Part shown: positions 1-12,295 of the stretch, piece after piece
Position numbering within the stretch: the stretch's first letter is position 1
Layout: each line of letters starts with the position of its first letter
NCBI RefSeq assembly: GCF_019645855.1
Contig: NZ_CP080999.1
Span: 2,108,001 to 2,172,000 of the forward strand
Source: Mycobacterium malmoense
Lineage (GTDB): Bacteria > Actinomycetota > Actinomycetes > Mycobacteriales > Mycobacteriaceae
Direction of reading: 5' to 3'
DNA length: 64,000 nucleotides
Notes under the pieces: model-generated
Seen by the model: only the letters and a program-made list of their open reading frames with translations
Told to the model about the DNA's origin: nothing
Database searches by the model: none
Made by a program: the position numbers and the translations under genes

Positions 1-96
1 CCACGGCGGCGTGGTCACCGCCGGGAAGCCTTCCGCCGGGCTTTCACCGCGGTAAAGGGCGTCGAAGTCGAGGCGTGGAAAGTGGGGGCCCGTCAT
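1..96 (-). CDS. N-terminus of a putative SAM-dependent methyltransferase (Rv1377c-like), cut by the window edge
   Basis: An open frame on the minus strand starts at an ATG (94-96) and stays open to base 1, giving the first 32 residues. It reads MTGPHFPRLDFDALYRGE and continues to ...TTPPW. A D-ALYRGE...TPPW opening is common at the start of mycobacterial class I methyltransferases, and the M. tuberculosis neighbour in this position (Rv1377c) is annotated as a transferase. A purine-rich GGCGGAA lies just before the ATG. The gene follows the HNH gene on the same strand by about 10 nt, so the two may be co-transcribed. The catalytic part is outside the window, so the function rests on the opening motif and synteny only. 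Confidence 0.55.
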   Translation of the reverse strand, partial: MTGPHFPRLDFDALYRGESPAEGFPAVTTPPW

Positions 97-106
97 TTCC
101 GCCAGC

Positions 107-1358
107 TTACGCGGCGTGCGGTTCGGCGATCGTGACGCCGGGCGCCGCGGGCATCGGTGGTGCGGTGGACTGGTAATGCGCCCCGGTCGGTGTGATGAAT
201 TCCGCTGTGTGCGAACCATTTTTGTCCACCTCGGTGGTGACACGCCAGCCGGGCGCCTCCTTGGCATAGTTACAGCGCTCACACAACCCGAGCCCGTTCG
301 CCGCCGTGGTCGCACCGCCGCGGCGACGCGGCTGGGCGTGGTCGCGGTGGCGGATCGGGGCATCGCAGTATGGGGTGCGACAGCGCTGATCCCGCAACCC
401 GATGAAGGCGGCCAGCCCCTTCGGGAAGCGGCGCGCCCTCGACTCCATGGCCACCAACGCCCCCCGAGTTCGGGCACCCGTAGAGCCGGCGCAACGTGGC
501 CCGCGATTGGGAATCGGCGACCGCGCCGCCCACCAGGTGGCGCGCCACCGCCGCCGGGATCGGGCCGTAGCCGTCGACCGTCGCCGCGGTGTCGTCGCCG
601 CCCAGCAGCGTCTCGTCGGAAATGACCAGGTTGACCGCCACCGGTTGGGCCACCGCGGCGTCGCGTCCCGTGACCCGTTCAACGAGGGTGTCTGCCATGA
701 CCTGGCCGCGCGTGCGGCCGTCGAACGTAATGTCGGCGGCCCGCTTGAGCGCCGCATACACCGACACACCTTGGGCCACCGGCAGCAGCGCCGTCACCCA
801 GGTCATGGTGTCGGGGGCCGGCCGAATCGTCACCGTGCGCTCGGATTCGGCCTTGGCGGCCCGATCCACCACCGCTCGCGCATTGAGCCGGTAGGCGATC
901 GCCTTGGCCGCCGCGGCGATCCGGGCGTCACCCATCCCGTCCAACGTCGACCCGTCGGCGCACAGCTCGGCGTCCAACGCGCGGCGATCCTCGACGTCCA
1001 GGCATGCGCTTTCGCGCACGATCAGCGTGGCCCGCCACTCGGACAACCGCCCGGCGTCCAGCGCCGCCAGCGTGTGCGGCATCTCGTAGACCAACGCCTT
1101 GGCGAACCCGAGATGGCGCCCACCCCGGGCGGGAGAATCCCGTCGCGCCAGCGCGACCTCACTGGCCACCCCGCGGCCACGCTGGGCCGCCGGCACCCCG
1201 GCGTCGGCCTCGTTGGAGCGGCGCAGCGCATCCAGCGCCGCGGCCGCCCGCGCCTGACCCGCGGAGGCCGCCGACTTCGCGCGCTCCAGCTCGGCGATCC
1301 GCGCGATCAGCGCCGATTCGTCGGCCGCCGGGGCGACCCTAGCCAAGTAGTCGAACAT
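107..1358 (-). pseudogene. DUF222/HNH endonuclease-like gene (13E12 family, Rv1378c-like), frameshifted
   Basis: The N-terminal frame starts at ATG 1356-1358 (MFDYLARVAP) and carries the long DUF222 helical region. It runs in frame to about position 470 and then reads into non-homologous residues. The C-terminal part, with GLRDQRCRTPYCDAPIRHRDH (an HNH domain with its Cys pair and His residues), is intact in the next frame and stops at 107. The frames switch at a run of six G on the coding strand (C6 at about 465-470); with five G the two halves join as ...CPNSG-ALVAMES..., the usual family sequence. It is therefore either a one-base insertion pseudogene or a homopolymer sequencing error. The biochemical role of these proteins is not established; HNH domains are typically metal-dependent nucleases. 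A LexA box covers the start codon. Confidence 0.85.
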
Positions 1359-1366
1359 GTGTTCGA
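1351..1366. promoter_or_regulatory. LexA (SOS) box over the start of the DUF222/HNH gene
   Basis: The sequence TCGAACATGTGTTCGA matches the mycobacterial SOS consensus TCGAAC-N4-GTTCGA perfectly. On the minus strand a -10-like TACACT (1366-1371) lies 7 nt before the ATG, so the gene is probably leaderless and LexA would cover both the transcription start and the start codon. The M. tuberculosis gene in this position, Rv1378c, is a known LexA-regulated gene. Confidence 0.9.
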
Positions 1367-1448
1367 GTGTAGCACGAGGCCGCCGACACGTCGATCCAAC
1401 CGCATCGTCGCCGGACGGGGCCAAGTGCTACGCTGCCGGGCAGTCGAC

Positions 1449-1486
1449 ATCCTTTAACGATCCGTCCGGCGAGGCGGAGAAGGAGG
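1449..1486 (+). promoter_or_regulatory. PyrR-binding RNA loop in the pyr operon leader
   Basis: The leader ATCCTTTAACGATCC, followed by GTCCGGCGAGGCGGAGAAGG, matches the PyrR-binding element known from Gram-positive pyr leaders (TTTAA...TCC...GAGGC...GAGAAGG). TCCTT at 1450-1454 can pair with AAGGA at 1480-1484, and that 3' arm is the Shine-Dalgarno of pyrR (AAGGAGG, 1480-1486). UMP/UTP-bound PyrR would stabilise the loop and block translation. No terminator or antiterminator is needed, in line with the translational control described for mycobacterial pyr operons. Confidence 0.8.
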
Positions 1487-1498
1487 TCAGGATCTCGC

Positions 1499-2050
1499 AT
1501 GGCTGCCGCCACCGGCAGGGAATTGATGTCCGCGGCCGACGTGAGCCGCACCATTTCCCGCATCGCGCACCAGATCATCGAAAAGACCGCGCTGGATGGC
1601 CCCGACGCGCCACGGGTGGTGCTGCTGGGCATCCCGACCCGCGGCGTGACCCTGGCCAACCGCCTGGCCGCCAACATCGGCGAATACAGCGGTGTGGAGG
1701 TCGGCCACGGGGCCCTCGACATCACGCTGTACCGCGACGACCTGATGACCAAGCCGCCGCGGCCGCTGGAGGTCACCTCGATCCCGGCCGGCGGCATCGA
1801 CGACGCGCTGGTGATCCTCGTCGACGACGTGCTGTACTCCGGCCGCTCGGTGCGCTCGGCCCTGGACGCGCTGCGCGACGTGGGCCGGCCGAGCTCGGTG
1901 CAGCTGGCGGTGCTGGTCGACCGCGGCCACCGGGAACTGCCGTTGCGCGCCGACTACGTCGGCAAGAACGTGCCGACCTCGCGCACCGAGAGCGTGCACG
2001 TGCAACTGCGCGAGCACGACGGCCGCGACGGCGTGGTGATCTCCCGATGA
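1499..2050 (+). CDS. pyrR: Bifunctional pyr operon regulator / uracil phosphoribosyltransferase PyrR
   Basis: This 183-residue protein binds the pyr mRNA leader in response to UMP/UTP and has the phosphoribosyltransferase fold. The PRPP-binding loop VILVDDVLYSGRS is at residues 105-117, and the TRTE-like basic region follows near the C-terminus. The ATG at 1499 is chosen because AAGGAGG lies 12 nt upstream inside the PyrR loop. It is the first gene of the pyrimidine operon, and its TGA overlaps the pyrB ATG (ATGA). Length is near the 193 residues of M. tuberculosis Rv1379. The RNA-binding role is inferred from the family and from the matching leader element; UPRT activity is usual for the family but was not checked residue by residue. 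Confidence 0.95.
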   Translation: MAAATGRELMSAADVSRTISRIAHQIIEKTALDGPDAPRVVLLGIPTRGVTLANRLAANIGEYSGVEVGHGALDITLYRDDLMTKPPRPLEVTSIPAGGIDDALVILVDDVLYSGRSVRSALDALRDVGRPSSVQLAVLVDRGHRELPLRADYVGKNVPTSRTESVHVQLREHDGRDGVVISR

Positions 2051-3003
2051 GCACGAGACACCTGCTCACCGCCGGCGACCTGAGCCGCGACGACGCCACC
2101 GCCATCCTCGACGACGCCGACCGGTTCGCCCAGGCCCTGGTGGGCCGCGAGATCAAGAAGCTGCCGACGCTGCGCGGCCGCACCATCGTCACGATGTTCT
2201 ACGAGAACTCGACCCGCACCCGGGTGTCGTTCGAGGTGGCCGGCAAGTGGATGAGCGCCGACGTGATCAACGTCAGCGCGGCCGGATCGTCGGTGGGCAA
2301 GGGCGAGTCGCTGCGCGACACCGCGCTGACGCTGCGGGCCGCCGGGGCCGACGCGCTGATCATCCGCCACCCGGCATCCGGTGCCGCGCACCTGCTCGCC
2401 GAGTGGACCGCCGCCAACGAGGCTGGCTCGGAAGGCCCGTCGGTGATCAACGCCGGCGACGGCACCCACGAGCACCCGACGCAGGCGCTGCTCGACGCGC
2501 TGACCATCCGCCAGCGGCTCGGCGGCATCGAGGGCCGGCGCGTCGTGATCGTCGGCGACATCCTGCACAGCCGGGTCGCCCGCTCCAACGTCGCGCTGCT
2601 GCACACCCTGGGCGCCGAGGTGGTGCTGGTCGCGCCGCCGACGCTGCTGCCGGTCGGGGTGAATGGCTGGCCGGCCACCGTCTCCTACGACTTCGACGCC
2701 GAGCTGCCCGCCGCCGACGCGGTGCTGATGCTGCGGGTGCAGGCCGAGCGGATGAACGGCGGCTTCTTCCCGTCGGTGCGCGAGTACTCGGTCCGGTACG
2801 GGCTTTCCGACCGGCGCCAGGCGATGCTTCCCGGGCATGCCGTGGTGCTGCATCCCGGGCCGATGGTGCGCGGCATGGAGATCGCGTCCTCGGTGGCTGA
2901 CTCGTCGCAATCGGCTGTGCTGCAACAGGTTTCCAACGGGGTGCACGTGCGGATGGCGGTGCTGTTCCACGTGCTCGTGGGGGCCGAGGAGGCTGTAGCA
3001 TGA
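2047..3003 (+). CDS. pyrB: Aspartate carbamoyltransferase catalytic subunit
   Basis: It condenses carbamoyl phosphate and L-aspartate to N-carbamoyl-aspartate, the committed step of UMP synthesis, in the cytoplasm. The 318-residue length fits the family. The carbamoyl-phosphate loop STRTRVSFE begins at residue 55, and SSVGKGES (about 81-88) and HPTQALLD follow in the expected order. The ATG at 2047 overlaps the pyrR stop, and the pyrC start overlaps its own stop, so the genes are translationally coupled. No regulatory pyrI gene is present, as in other actinobacteria, where PyrB is expected to act without a regulatory chain. Confidence 0.97.
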   Translation: MSTRHLLTAGDLSRDDATAILDDADRFAQALVGREIKKLPTLRGRTIVTMFYENSTRTRVSFEVAGKWMSADVINVSAAGSSVGKGESLRDTALTLRAAGADALIIRHPASGAAHLLAEWTAANEAGSEGPSVINAGDGTHEHPTQALLDALTIRQRLGGIEGRRVVIVGDILHSRVARSNVALLHTLGAEVVLVAPPTLLPVGVNGWPATVSYDFDAELPAADAVLMLRVQAERMNGGFFPSVREYSVRYGLSDRRQAMLPGHAVVLHPGPMVRGMEIASSVADSSQSAVLQQVSNGVHVRMAVLFHVLVGAEEAVA

Positions 3004-4292
3004 CCGTCCTGATCCGCGGGGTCCGGCTCTACGGCGAAGGCGACCGCGTCGACGTGCTCGTCGAGGACGGCCAAATCGCCGACATCAGCACAGGCCTGGC
3101 GATCCCCGATTACGCGGACGTCATCGAGGCCACCGACCAGATCCTGCTGCCCGGATTCGTCGACCTGCACACCCACCTGCGCGAGCCCGGCCGCGAATAC
3201 GCCGAGGACATCGAAACCGGTTCGGCCGCAGCGGCTTTGGGCGGATTCACGGCGGTGTTCGCGATGGCCAACACCGACCCGGTCGCCGACAGCCCGGTGG
3301 TCACCGACCACGTCTGGCACCGCGGTCAGCAGGTCGGCCTGGTCGACGTGCATCCCGTCGGCGCCGTCACCGTCGGGCTGGCCGGAACCGAGCTCACCGA
3401 GATGGGCATGATGGCCGCCGGCGCCGCGCAGGTGCGGATGTTCTCCGACGACGGCGTCTGCGTGCACGACCCGCTGATCATGCGCCGCGCCCTGGAGTAC
3501 GCCACCGGGCTGGGGGTGCTGATCGCCCAGCACGCCGAGGAGCCGCGGCTGACCGTCGGCGCGGTCGCCCACGAGGGCCCCACCGCCGCCCGGCTGGGCC
3601 TGTCGGGATGGCCGCGGGCCGCCGAGGAATCGATCGTCGCCCGCGACGCCCTGTTGGCCCGCGACGCCGGCGCCCGGGTGCACATCTGCCACGCGTCGGC
3701 CGCCGGAACCGTCGAGATCGTGAGATGGGCTAAGGCGCAAGGCATTTCGATCACCGCCGAGGTCACCCCGCATCACCTGGCGCTCGACGACGGCAGGCTG
3801 GCCGGCTACGACGGGGTGAACCGGGTCAACCCGCCGCTGCGCGAGGCCGCCGACGCGGTCGCGTTGCGTCAAGCGCTGGCCGACGGGGTAATCGACTGTG
3901 TGGCCACCGACCATGCCCCGCACGCCGAGCACGAGAAATGCTGCGAGTTCTCCGCGGCGCGCCCCGGCATGCTGGGGTTGCAGACGGCGCTGTCGGTGGT
4001 GGTGCGGACGATGGTGGCGCCCGGGCTGCTGACGTGGCGCGACGTCGCCCGGGTGATGAGTGAGAATCCGGCGCGCATCGCGCGCCTGCCCGATCAGGGC
4101 CGGCCGCTGGAGGTGGGCGAGCCGGCCAACCTGACCGTGGTGGACCCCGACGCCACCTGGACGGTCACCGGGCCCGATCTGGCCAGCCGGTCGGCCAACA
4201 CGCCCTACGAGTCGATGACCCTGCCCGCCACCGTGACCGCCACCCTGCTGCGCGGAAAGGTCACCGCCCGGGACGGAAAGAGCCCGGCATGA
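3000..4292 (+). CDS. pyrC: Dihydroorotase
   Basis: It cyclises carbamoyl-aspartate to dihydroorotate. The protein has 430 residues and is a type I amidohydrolase: the metal-binding HxH is in DLHTHLREPG (His57, His59), further zinc ligands are in the HICHASAAGT and TPHHL regions, and the catalytic Asp is in ATDHAPH. The start overlaps pyrB by 4 nt and the stop overlaps the next gene by 4 nt. It may associate with PyrB, as dihydroorotases do in some bacteria, but nothing in the sequence proves this here. Confidence 0.97.
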   Translation: MTVLIRGVRLYGEGDRVDVLVEDGQIADISTGLAIPDYADVIEATDQILLPGFVDLHTHLREPGREYAEDIETGSAAAALGGFTAVFAMANTDPVADSPVVTDHVWHRGQQVGLVDVHPVGAVTVGLAGTELTEMGMMAAGAAQVRMFSDDGVCVHDPLIMRRALEYATGLGVLIAQHAEEPRLTVGAVAHEGPTAARLGLSGWPRAAEESIVARDALLARDAGARVHICHASAAGTVEIVRWAKAQGISITAEVTPHHLALDDGRLAGYDGVNRVNPPLREAADAVALRQALADGVIDCVATDHAPHAEHEKCCEFSAARPGMLGLQTALSVVVRTMVAPGLLTWRDVARVMSENPARIARLPDQGRPLEVGEPANLTVVDPDATWTVTGPDLASRSANTPYESMTLPATVTATLLRGKVTARDGKSPA

Positions 4293-4794
4293 ATTCGGGA
4301 ACGCTGGTGGGGTCGTTGATCTTCGCGGCCGTGCTGGTGGTGGTGATCGCGGTGGTGATCCAGCTGATGATGCTCGGCTGGCGCCGTCGCGCGCAGCGCC
4401 AGGAGGAGCTGATCGGCGACCTGCCCGCCGTGCCCGACGAGGTGGGCGCCGCGACCACCACGCTTCGGGGCGTCTATGTCGGTTGCACGCTGGCGCCGGA
4501 ACGGAGCGAACGGATCACGGCCGGCGACCTCGGCTACCGCAGCAAGGCGGTGCTGAGCCGCTATCCCGAAGGAATCCTGCTGGAACGCTCCCACGCCAGC
4601 CCGATCTGGATTCCCCAGGGCTCGATCACCGAAGTCCGCACCGAGCGCGTGCTGGCCGGCAAGGTCGCGGCCCGCAGTGGAATACTGGCGATCCGATGGC
4701 GGCTGCCGTCGAGCGTCGAGATCGACACCGGGTTTCGGGCCAACGACCGTGGCGAGTACGGGATTTGGCTGGATGGCTGGCCGAAGGAGGCCGC

Positions 4795-4798
<4 letters not shown>
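4289..4798 (+). CDS. Membrane-anchored protein of the pyr operon (Rv1382-like)
   Basis: This 169-residue protein begins with a hydrophobic helix (about residues 7-27: GSLIFAAVLVVVIAVVIQLM) followed by RRRAQRQ, which predicts one membrane segment with a cytoplasmic C-terminal domain of about 140 residues. The domain has a PH-like all-beta appearance (GVYVGCTLAPERSERITAGDLGYRSKA...). The gene sits between pyrC and carA with 4-nt overlaps on both sides, and this position is conserved in mycobacteria (Rv1382). Its function is unknown. Conserved placement suggests co-regulation with pyrimidine synthesis, but I see no catalytic motif. Confidence 0.8.
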
Positions 4799-5913
<1,115 letters not shown>

Positions 5914-5914
5914 C

Positions 5915-6002
5915 CCCCCCTTCCGCGAGCGTGCGTGTCTGTACAAGGACACGCCGTAAACGGTGTACAACTGCGCACGCTCGCGCCCGGACCGAAGGGG
6001 GG
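5915..6002. repeat. Nested palindromic intergenic repeat between carA and carB
   Basis: Perfect 12-bp arms CGCGAGCGTGCG (5924-5935) and CGCACGCTCGCG (5974-5985) are nested inside 9-bp arms CCCCCCTTC (5915-5923) and GAAGGGGGG (5994-6002). Within the loop, TGTACA occurs at both ends and GTGTC/GACAC can form a small hairpin. The 3' outer arm is also the only ribosome-binding-like sequence before the carB GTG at 6008, so the folded RNA could hide it. It resembles the dispersed palindromes found between genes in the M. avium group; copy number cannot be judged from one window. Confidence 0.8.
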
Positions 6003-6007
6003 CGCTA

Positions 6008-9348
<3,341 letters not shown>

Positions 9349-9352
<4 letters not shown>

Positions 9353-10188
9353 CCGGCTTCGGCGCCCGGCTGGCCGCGGCGAAGGCGGAACGCGGGCCGC
9401 TGTGCCTGGGCATCGACCCGCATCCCGAGCTGCTGCGGGCGTGGGACCTGCCGGCCACCGCCGACGGGCTGGCCGCGTTCTGCGACACCTGCGTCGAGGC
9501 GTTCTCCGGATTCGCCGTCGTCAAACCCCAGGTGGCGTTCTTCGAGGCCTACGGCGCCGCCGGATTCAGCGTGCTGGAACGCACCATCGCCGCGCTGCGC
9601 TCGGCCGGGGTGCTGGTGCTGGCCGACGCCAAGCGGGGGGACATCGGGACGACGATGGCCGGCTACGCGGCCGCCTGGGCGGGCGATTCGCCGCTGGCCG
9701 CCGACGCCGTGACCGCCTCCCCGTACCTCGGGTTCGGCTCCTTGCGGCCGCTGCTGGAAGCCGCGGCGGCACACGACCGGGGGGTGTTCGTGCTGGCGGC
9801 GACCTCCAACCCGGAGGGCGCGACCGTGCAACACGCCACCTTCGACGGCCGCACGGTGGCCCAGCTGATCGTCGACCAGGCGGCGGTGGTGAACAGGGAA
9901 GCGAACCGGTCGGCCAACCCGTCCGAGCCGGGATACGTCGGGGTGGTCGTCGGCGCGACGGTGTTCGAGCCGCCCGACGTCAGCGCCCTGGGCGGACCGG
10001 TGCTGGTGCCCGGCGTCGGGGCGCAGGGCGGGCGGCCCGAGGCGCTCGGCGGCCTGGGCGGGGCGGCGCCGGGCCAGCTGCTGCCCGCGGCGGCCCGCGA
10101 GATCCTGCGGGCCGGACCGGGCGTGCGGGACCTGCGGGCGGCGGCCCAACGGATGCTGGACGCCGTCGCGTACCTGTCCGGCCGGTAG
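9349..10188 (+). CDS. pyrF: Orotidine 5'-phosphate decarboxylase (mycobacterial long type)
   Basis: It decarboxylates OMP to UMP. The 279-residue protein belongs to the longer OMPDC subgroup used by mycobacteria. The catalytic cluster D-x-K-x-x-D is in LADAKRGDIG (Asp93, Lys95, Asp98), and the phosphate-binding C-terminal region is PVLVPGVGAQGG. The GTG at 9349 overlaps the carB stop. It is the last gene of the operon; the dihydroorotate dehydrogenase and orotate phosphoribosyltransferase genes are not in this window. Confidence 0.97.
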
Positions 10189-10230
10189 GCGAGGGCGCTA
10201 AGCCGCGGCGAGACGGTGTCCGGGTTTGAG

Positions 10231-10329
10231 TGTGAGCCCACGGCGCTGCGTGCGAGCCCACGGCGGAGAAATCGCCCAAATCGCACCCTGGGCTCACACC
10301 GAAAGCCGTCAGCTCACACCGAAAGCCGT
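10231..10329. repeat. Compound 20-bp-period repeat between pyrF and the TOBE-domain gene
   Basis: The left part has GTGAGCCCACGGCG (10232-10245) and GCGAGCCCACGGCG (10252-10265), 20 bp apart. The right part has GCTCACACCGAAAGCCGT twice (10292-10309 and 10312-10329), again 20 bp apart. The right units are roughly inverted relative to the left ones (GTGAGC versus GCTCAC), so the RNA can fold from either strand. The block lies between convergent genes and may terminate transcription from both sides. Confidence 0.65.
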
Positions 10330-10347
10330 GGACGCAACGGCCGGACT

Positions 10348-10770
10348 TCAGTCCGAGGCTATTGCCGTGCTGGGCCGCGCGGTTTCGACGATGACGGTGG
10401 TGGCCTTGACGACGGCCACGGCGACGCTGCCGGGCTGCAGCTTCAGCTCGTCGGCGGCCTCGGTGCTCATCAGCGAGATGACGGTGAAGGGGCCGCACTG
10501 CATCTCGACCTGGGTCATCACTTTGTCGCTGACGACCTTGGTGACCAGCCCGACGAACCGGTTACGGGCCGAGCTACCGATGGCGAGCGGGTCCGGCGGC
10601 GGGGCGGGCGCGTTGGTGCGGGCAAACTCGGCCAGGTCCTCGCTGGCGATGACTTTGCGGCCGGCCGCGTCGTGACTGACCGCCAACGTGCCTTGGTTGA
10701 TCCACCGTCGGACGGTGTCGTCGCTGACTCCCAGCAGCTCAGCCGCCTGACGGATCCGCAGGTTCGGCAC
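10348..10770 (-). CDS. MerR-type helix-turn-helix plus TOBE (molybdopterin-binding) domain protein
   Basis: This protein of about 140 residues starts with a MerR/excisionase-like DNA-binding segment (LRIRQAAELLGVSDDTVRRW, near residues 4-23) and ends with a Mop/TOBE domain of about 65 residues (ARNRFVGLVTKVVSDKVMTQVE..., LKPGS-like LKLQPGSVAVAVVKATTVIV). TOBE domains bind molybdate or related oxyanions, so a molybdate-responsive regulator or molybdenum storage protein is likely. The GTG at 10768-10770 is preferred because a -10-like TACCAT lies 6 nt upstream, which fits a leaderless mRNA; an ATG at 10824 is possible. It is convergent with pyrF. Confidence 0.75.
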   Translation of the reverse strand: MPNLRIRQAAELLGVSDDTVRRWINQGTLAVSHDAAGRKVIASEDLAEFARTNAPAPPPDPLAIGSSARNRFVGLVTKVVSDKVMTQVEMQCGPFTVISLMSTEAADELKLQPGSVAVAVVKATTVIVETARPSTAIASD

Positions 10771-11248
10771 GGCTCGATGGTAACTGATATTTGACTGCGT
10801 ATTAGCTGAAACGTGGCTGGGCACGGCGGATCGCCAGGGCGCCGGCTTGCCCCCGGCCGGCGGCGCGACACGCGCGACACGTCACGAAAAATGCGTGATC
10901 CCTCGCACCCCGACTTGCGGCCGTCCGCCGTCGGCATCCGCGGCGGCCGCCACCGCGCCGCACCGCGCTCCCGATAAGCCCAAAACTGCTGGTAGAAGCC
11001 ATGATTCAGGTTTGCGTGAGGGCGCCGCAGCCGTCGTTGCGGGGCGGTGTCCAGCCCTTGTCGGCGATGCCTCGAGGACCGCTTGCGGGGCCCACGCCCC
11101 GGTCCCACGCTGGGCATTTATCCCATTAACCAGGGGGTCGGGTTAGATTTCGTCAGGAAGCCTGAGTACGGTCATCTCCGCTGGCTGAAGTACCCGGCAG
11201 AGACAAGAAGAGATCGATGCGGATCGATTGATCAGATACGGAGGAATC
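10771..11248. other. Intergenic region upstream of mihF
   Basis: About 480 bp without a convincing gene. The PE/PPE pair that M. tuberculosis has between pyrF and mihF is absent. Toward mihF the sequence becomes less GC-rich (TTTATCCCATTAACC, then GGGTTAGATTTCG near 11110-11155), which is the likely mihF promoter region with TAGATT as a possible -10. Open frames here have no family-like sequence. Confidence 0.5.
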
Positions 11249-11566
11249 GTGGCCCTTCCCCAGTTGACCGACGAGCAGCGCGCGGCCGCGTTGGAGAAGG
11301 CGGCTGCCGCCCGTCGAGCGCGAGCAGAGCTCAAGGACCGCCTCAAGCGCGGTGGCACCAACCTGACCCAAGTGCTCAAGGACGCCGAGACCGATGAAGT
11401 CCTGGGCAAGATGAAGGTGTCCGCGCTGCTTGAGGCGTTGCCGAAGGTGGGCAAGGTCAAGGCGCAGGAGATCATGACCGAGCTGGAAATCGCCCCCACC
11501 CGCCGCCTGCGCGGCCTCGGCGACCGGCAGCGCAAGGCACTGCTGGAAAAGTTCGGCTCCGCCTAA
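11249..11566 (+). CDS. mihF: Mycobacterial integration host factor
   Basis: This is a 105-residue nucleoid-associated protein that binds DNA without sequence specificity and is needed for L5 phage integration and normal chromosome organisation. The start is the GTG at 11249, giving MALPQLTDEQRAAALEKAAA, with GGAGGA a few bases upstream; a longer frame from 11228 lacks such a site. A basic helix (RRARAELKDRLKRGG) is followed by the helix-two-turn-helix core LEALPKVGKVKAQEIMTELEI with the GLGDRQRKALLEKF tail. Length and sequence match Rv1388. An integration host factor on the same chromosome is relevant to the element at 34.9-44.9 kb, although serine integrases usually do not need one. Confidence 0.95.
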   Translation: MALPQLTDEQRAAALEKAAAARRARAELKDRLKRGGTNLTQVLKDAETDEVLGKMKVSALLEALPKVGKVKAQEIMTELEIAPTRRLRGLGDRQRKALLEKFGSA

Positions 11567-11622
11567 CAGGCCCGGCCGATGCAGGCCGGAAGGCCTGAGG
11601 GCGTGCCGACCCAGGGGCGCCG

Positions 11623-12225
11623 GTGAGCGTCGGCGGAGGACCGGGCACGGGCCGTGTGGTCGTGCTGTCCGGTCCCTCCGCGGTCGGCAAGTCCTCTGTG
11701 GTCCGGTGCCTGCGCGAGCGGATTCCCAGCCTGCAGTTCAGCGTCTCGGCCACCACCCGGGCGCCGCGGCCGGGCGAGGTCGACGGCGTCGACTACCACT
11801 TCGTCAGTCCCGCCCGCTTCCAGCAACTGATCGACGAGGGCGCCCTGCTGGAGTGGGCCGAGATCCACGGCGGGCTACACCGATCGGGCACCCTGGCCGA
11901 GCCGGTGCGGGCCGCCGCCGCGGCCGGGCTTCCGGTGCTCATCGAGGTCGACCTGGCCGGGGCCAGGGCGGTCAAGAAGGCGATGCCCGAGGCCGTCACC
12001 GTCTTCCTGGCGCCGCCCAGCTGGGAGGACCTGGAGGCCAGGCTCGTCGGCCGCGGCACCGAGACACCAGAGGTGATGCGGCGGCGCCTGGAGACCGCTC
12101 GCGTCGAGATGGCGGCCCAAGACGACTTCGACGAGGTCGTGGTCAACAGTCGATTGGAGTCTGCGTGCGCCGAATTGGTATCCTTGCTGGTGGGAACTGC
12201 GCCAGGCCCGACATCGGGCGCCTAG
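11623..12225 (+). CDS. gmk: Guanylate kinase
   Basis: It phosphorylates GMP to GDP with ATP. The 200-residue protein has the P-loop GPSAVGKSS near residues 17-25 and the GMP-binding sequence SATTRAPRPGEVDGVDYHFV, followed by EWAEIHG. The GTG start is at 11623. It lies 56 nt after mihF and before rpoZ, a conserved mihF-gmk-rpoZ-coaBC-metK cluster in mycobacteria. Confidence 0.96.
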   Translation: MSVGGGPGTGRVVVLSGPSAVGKSSVVRCLRERIPSLQFSVSATTRAPRPGEVDGVDYHFVSPARFQQLIDEGALLEWAEIHGGLHRSGTLAEPVRAAAAAGLPVLIEVDLAGARAVKKAMPEAVTVFLAPPSWEDLEARLVGRGTETPEVMRRRLETARVEMAAQDDFDEVVVNSRLESACAELVSLLVGTAPGPTSGA

Positions 12226-12295
12226 CATTTCTAGCCGCTTCTAACCGTTTCGATGGCTTTTAACCGCCTTCAACCGCCGAGGAGATTGACCTAAC

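Noticed and set aside
279..1424. Long frame for the first HNH gene starting upstream of 1358
   Set aside because: The extra N-terminal residues are not family-like, and the LexA box and leaderless -10 point to the ATG at 1358.
1357..2046. N-terminal extension of pyrB through pyrR
   Set aside because: It is out-of-frame reading of pyrR; the pyrB family start is the overlapping ATG at 2047.
10518..11117. 199-codon minus-strand frame overlapping the TOBE gene
   Set aside because: Arg/Pro-rich composition typical of a shadow frame in high-GC DNA; the MerR/TOBE frame is the real one.
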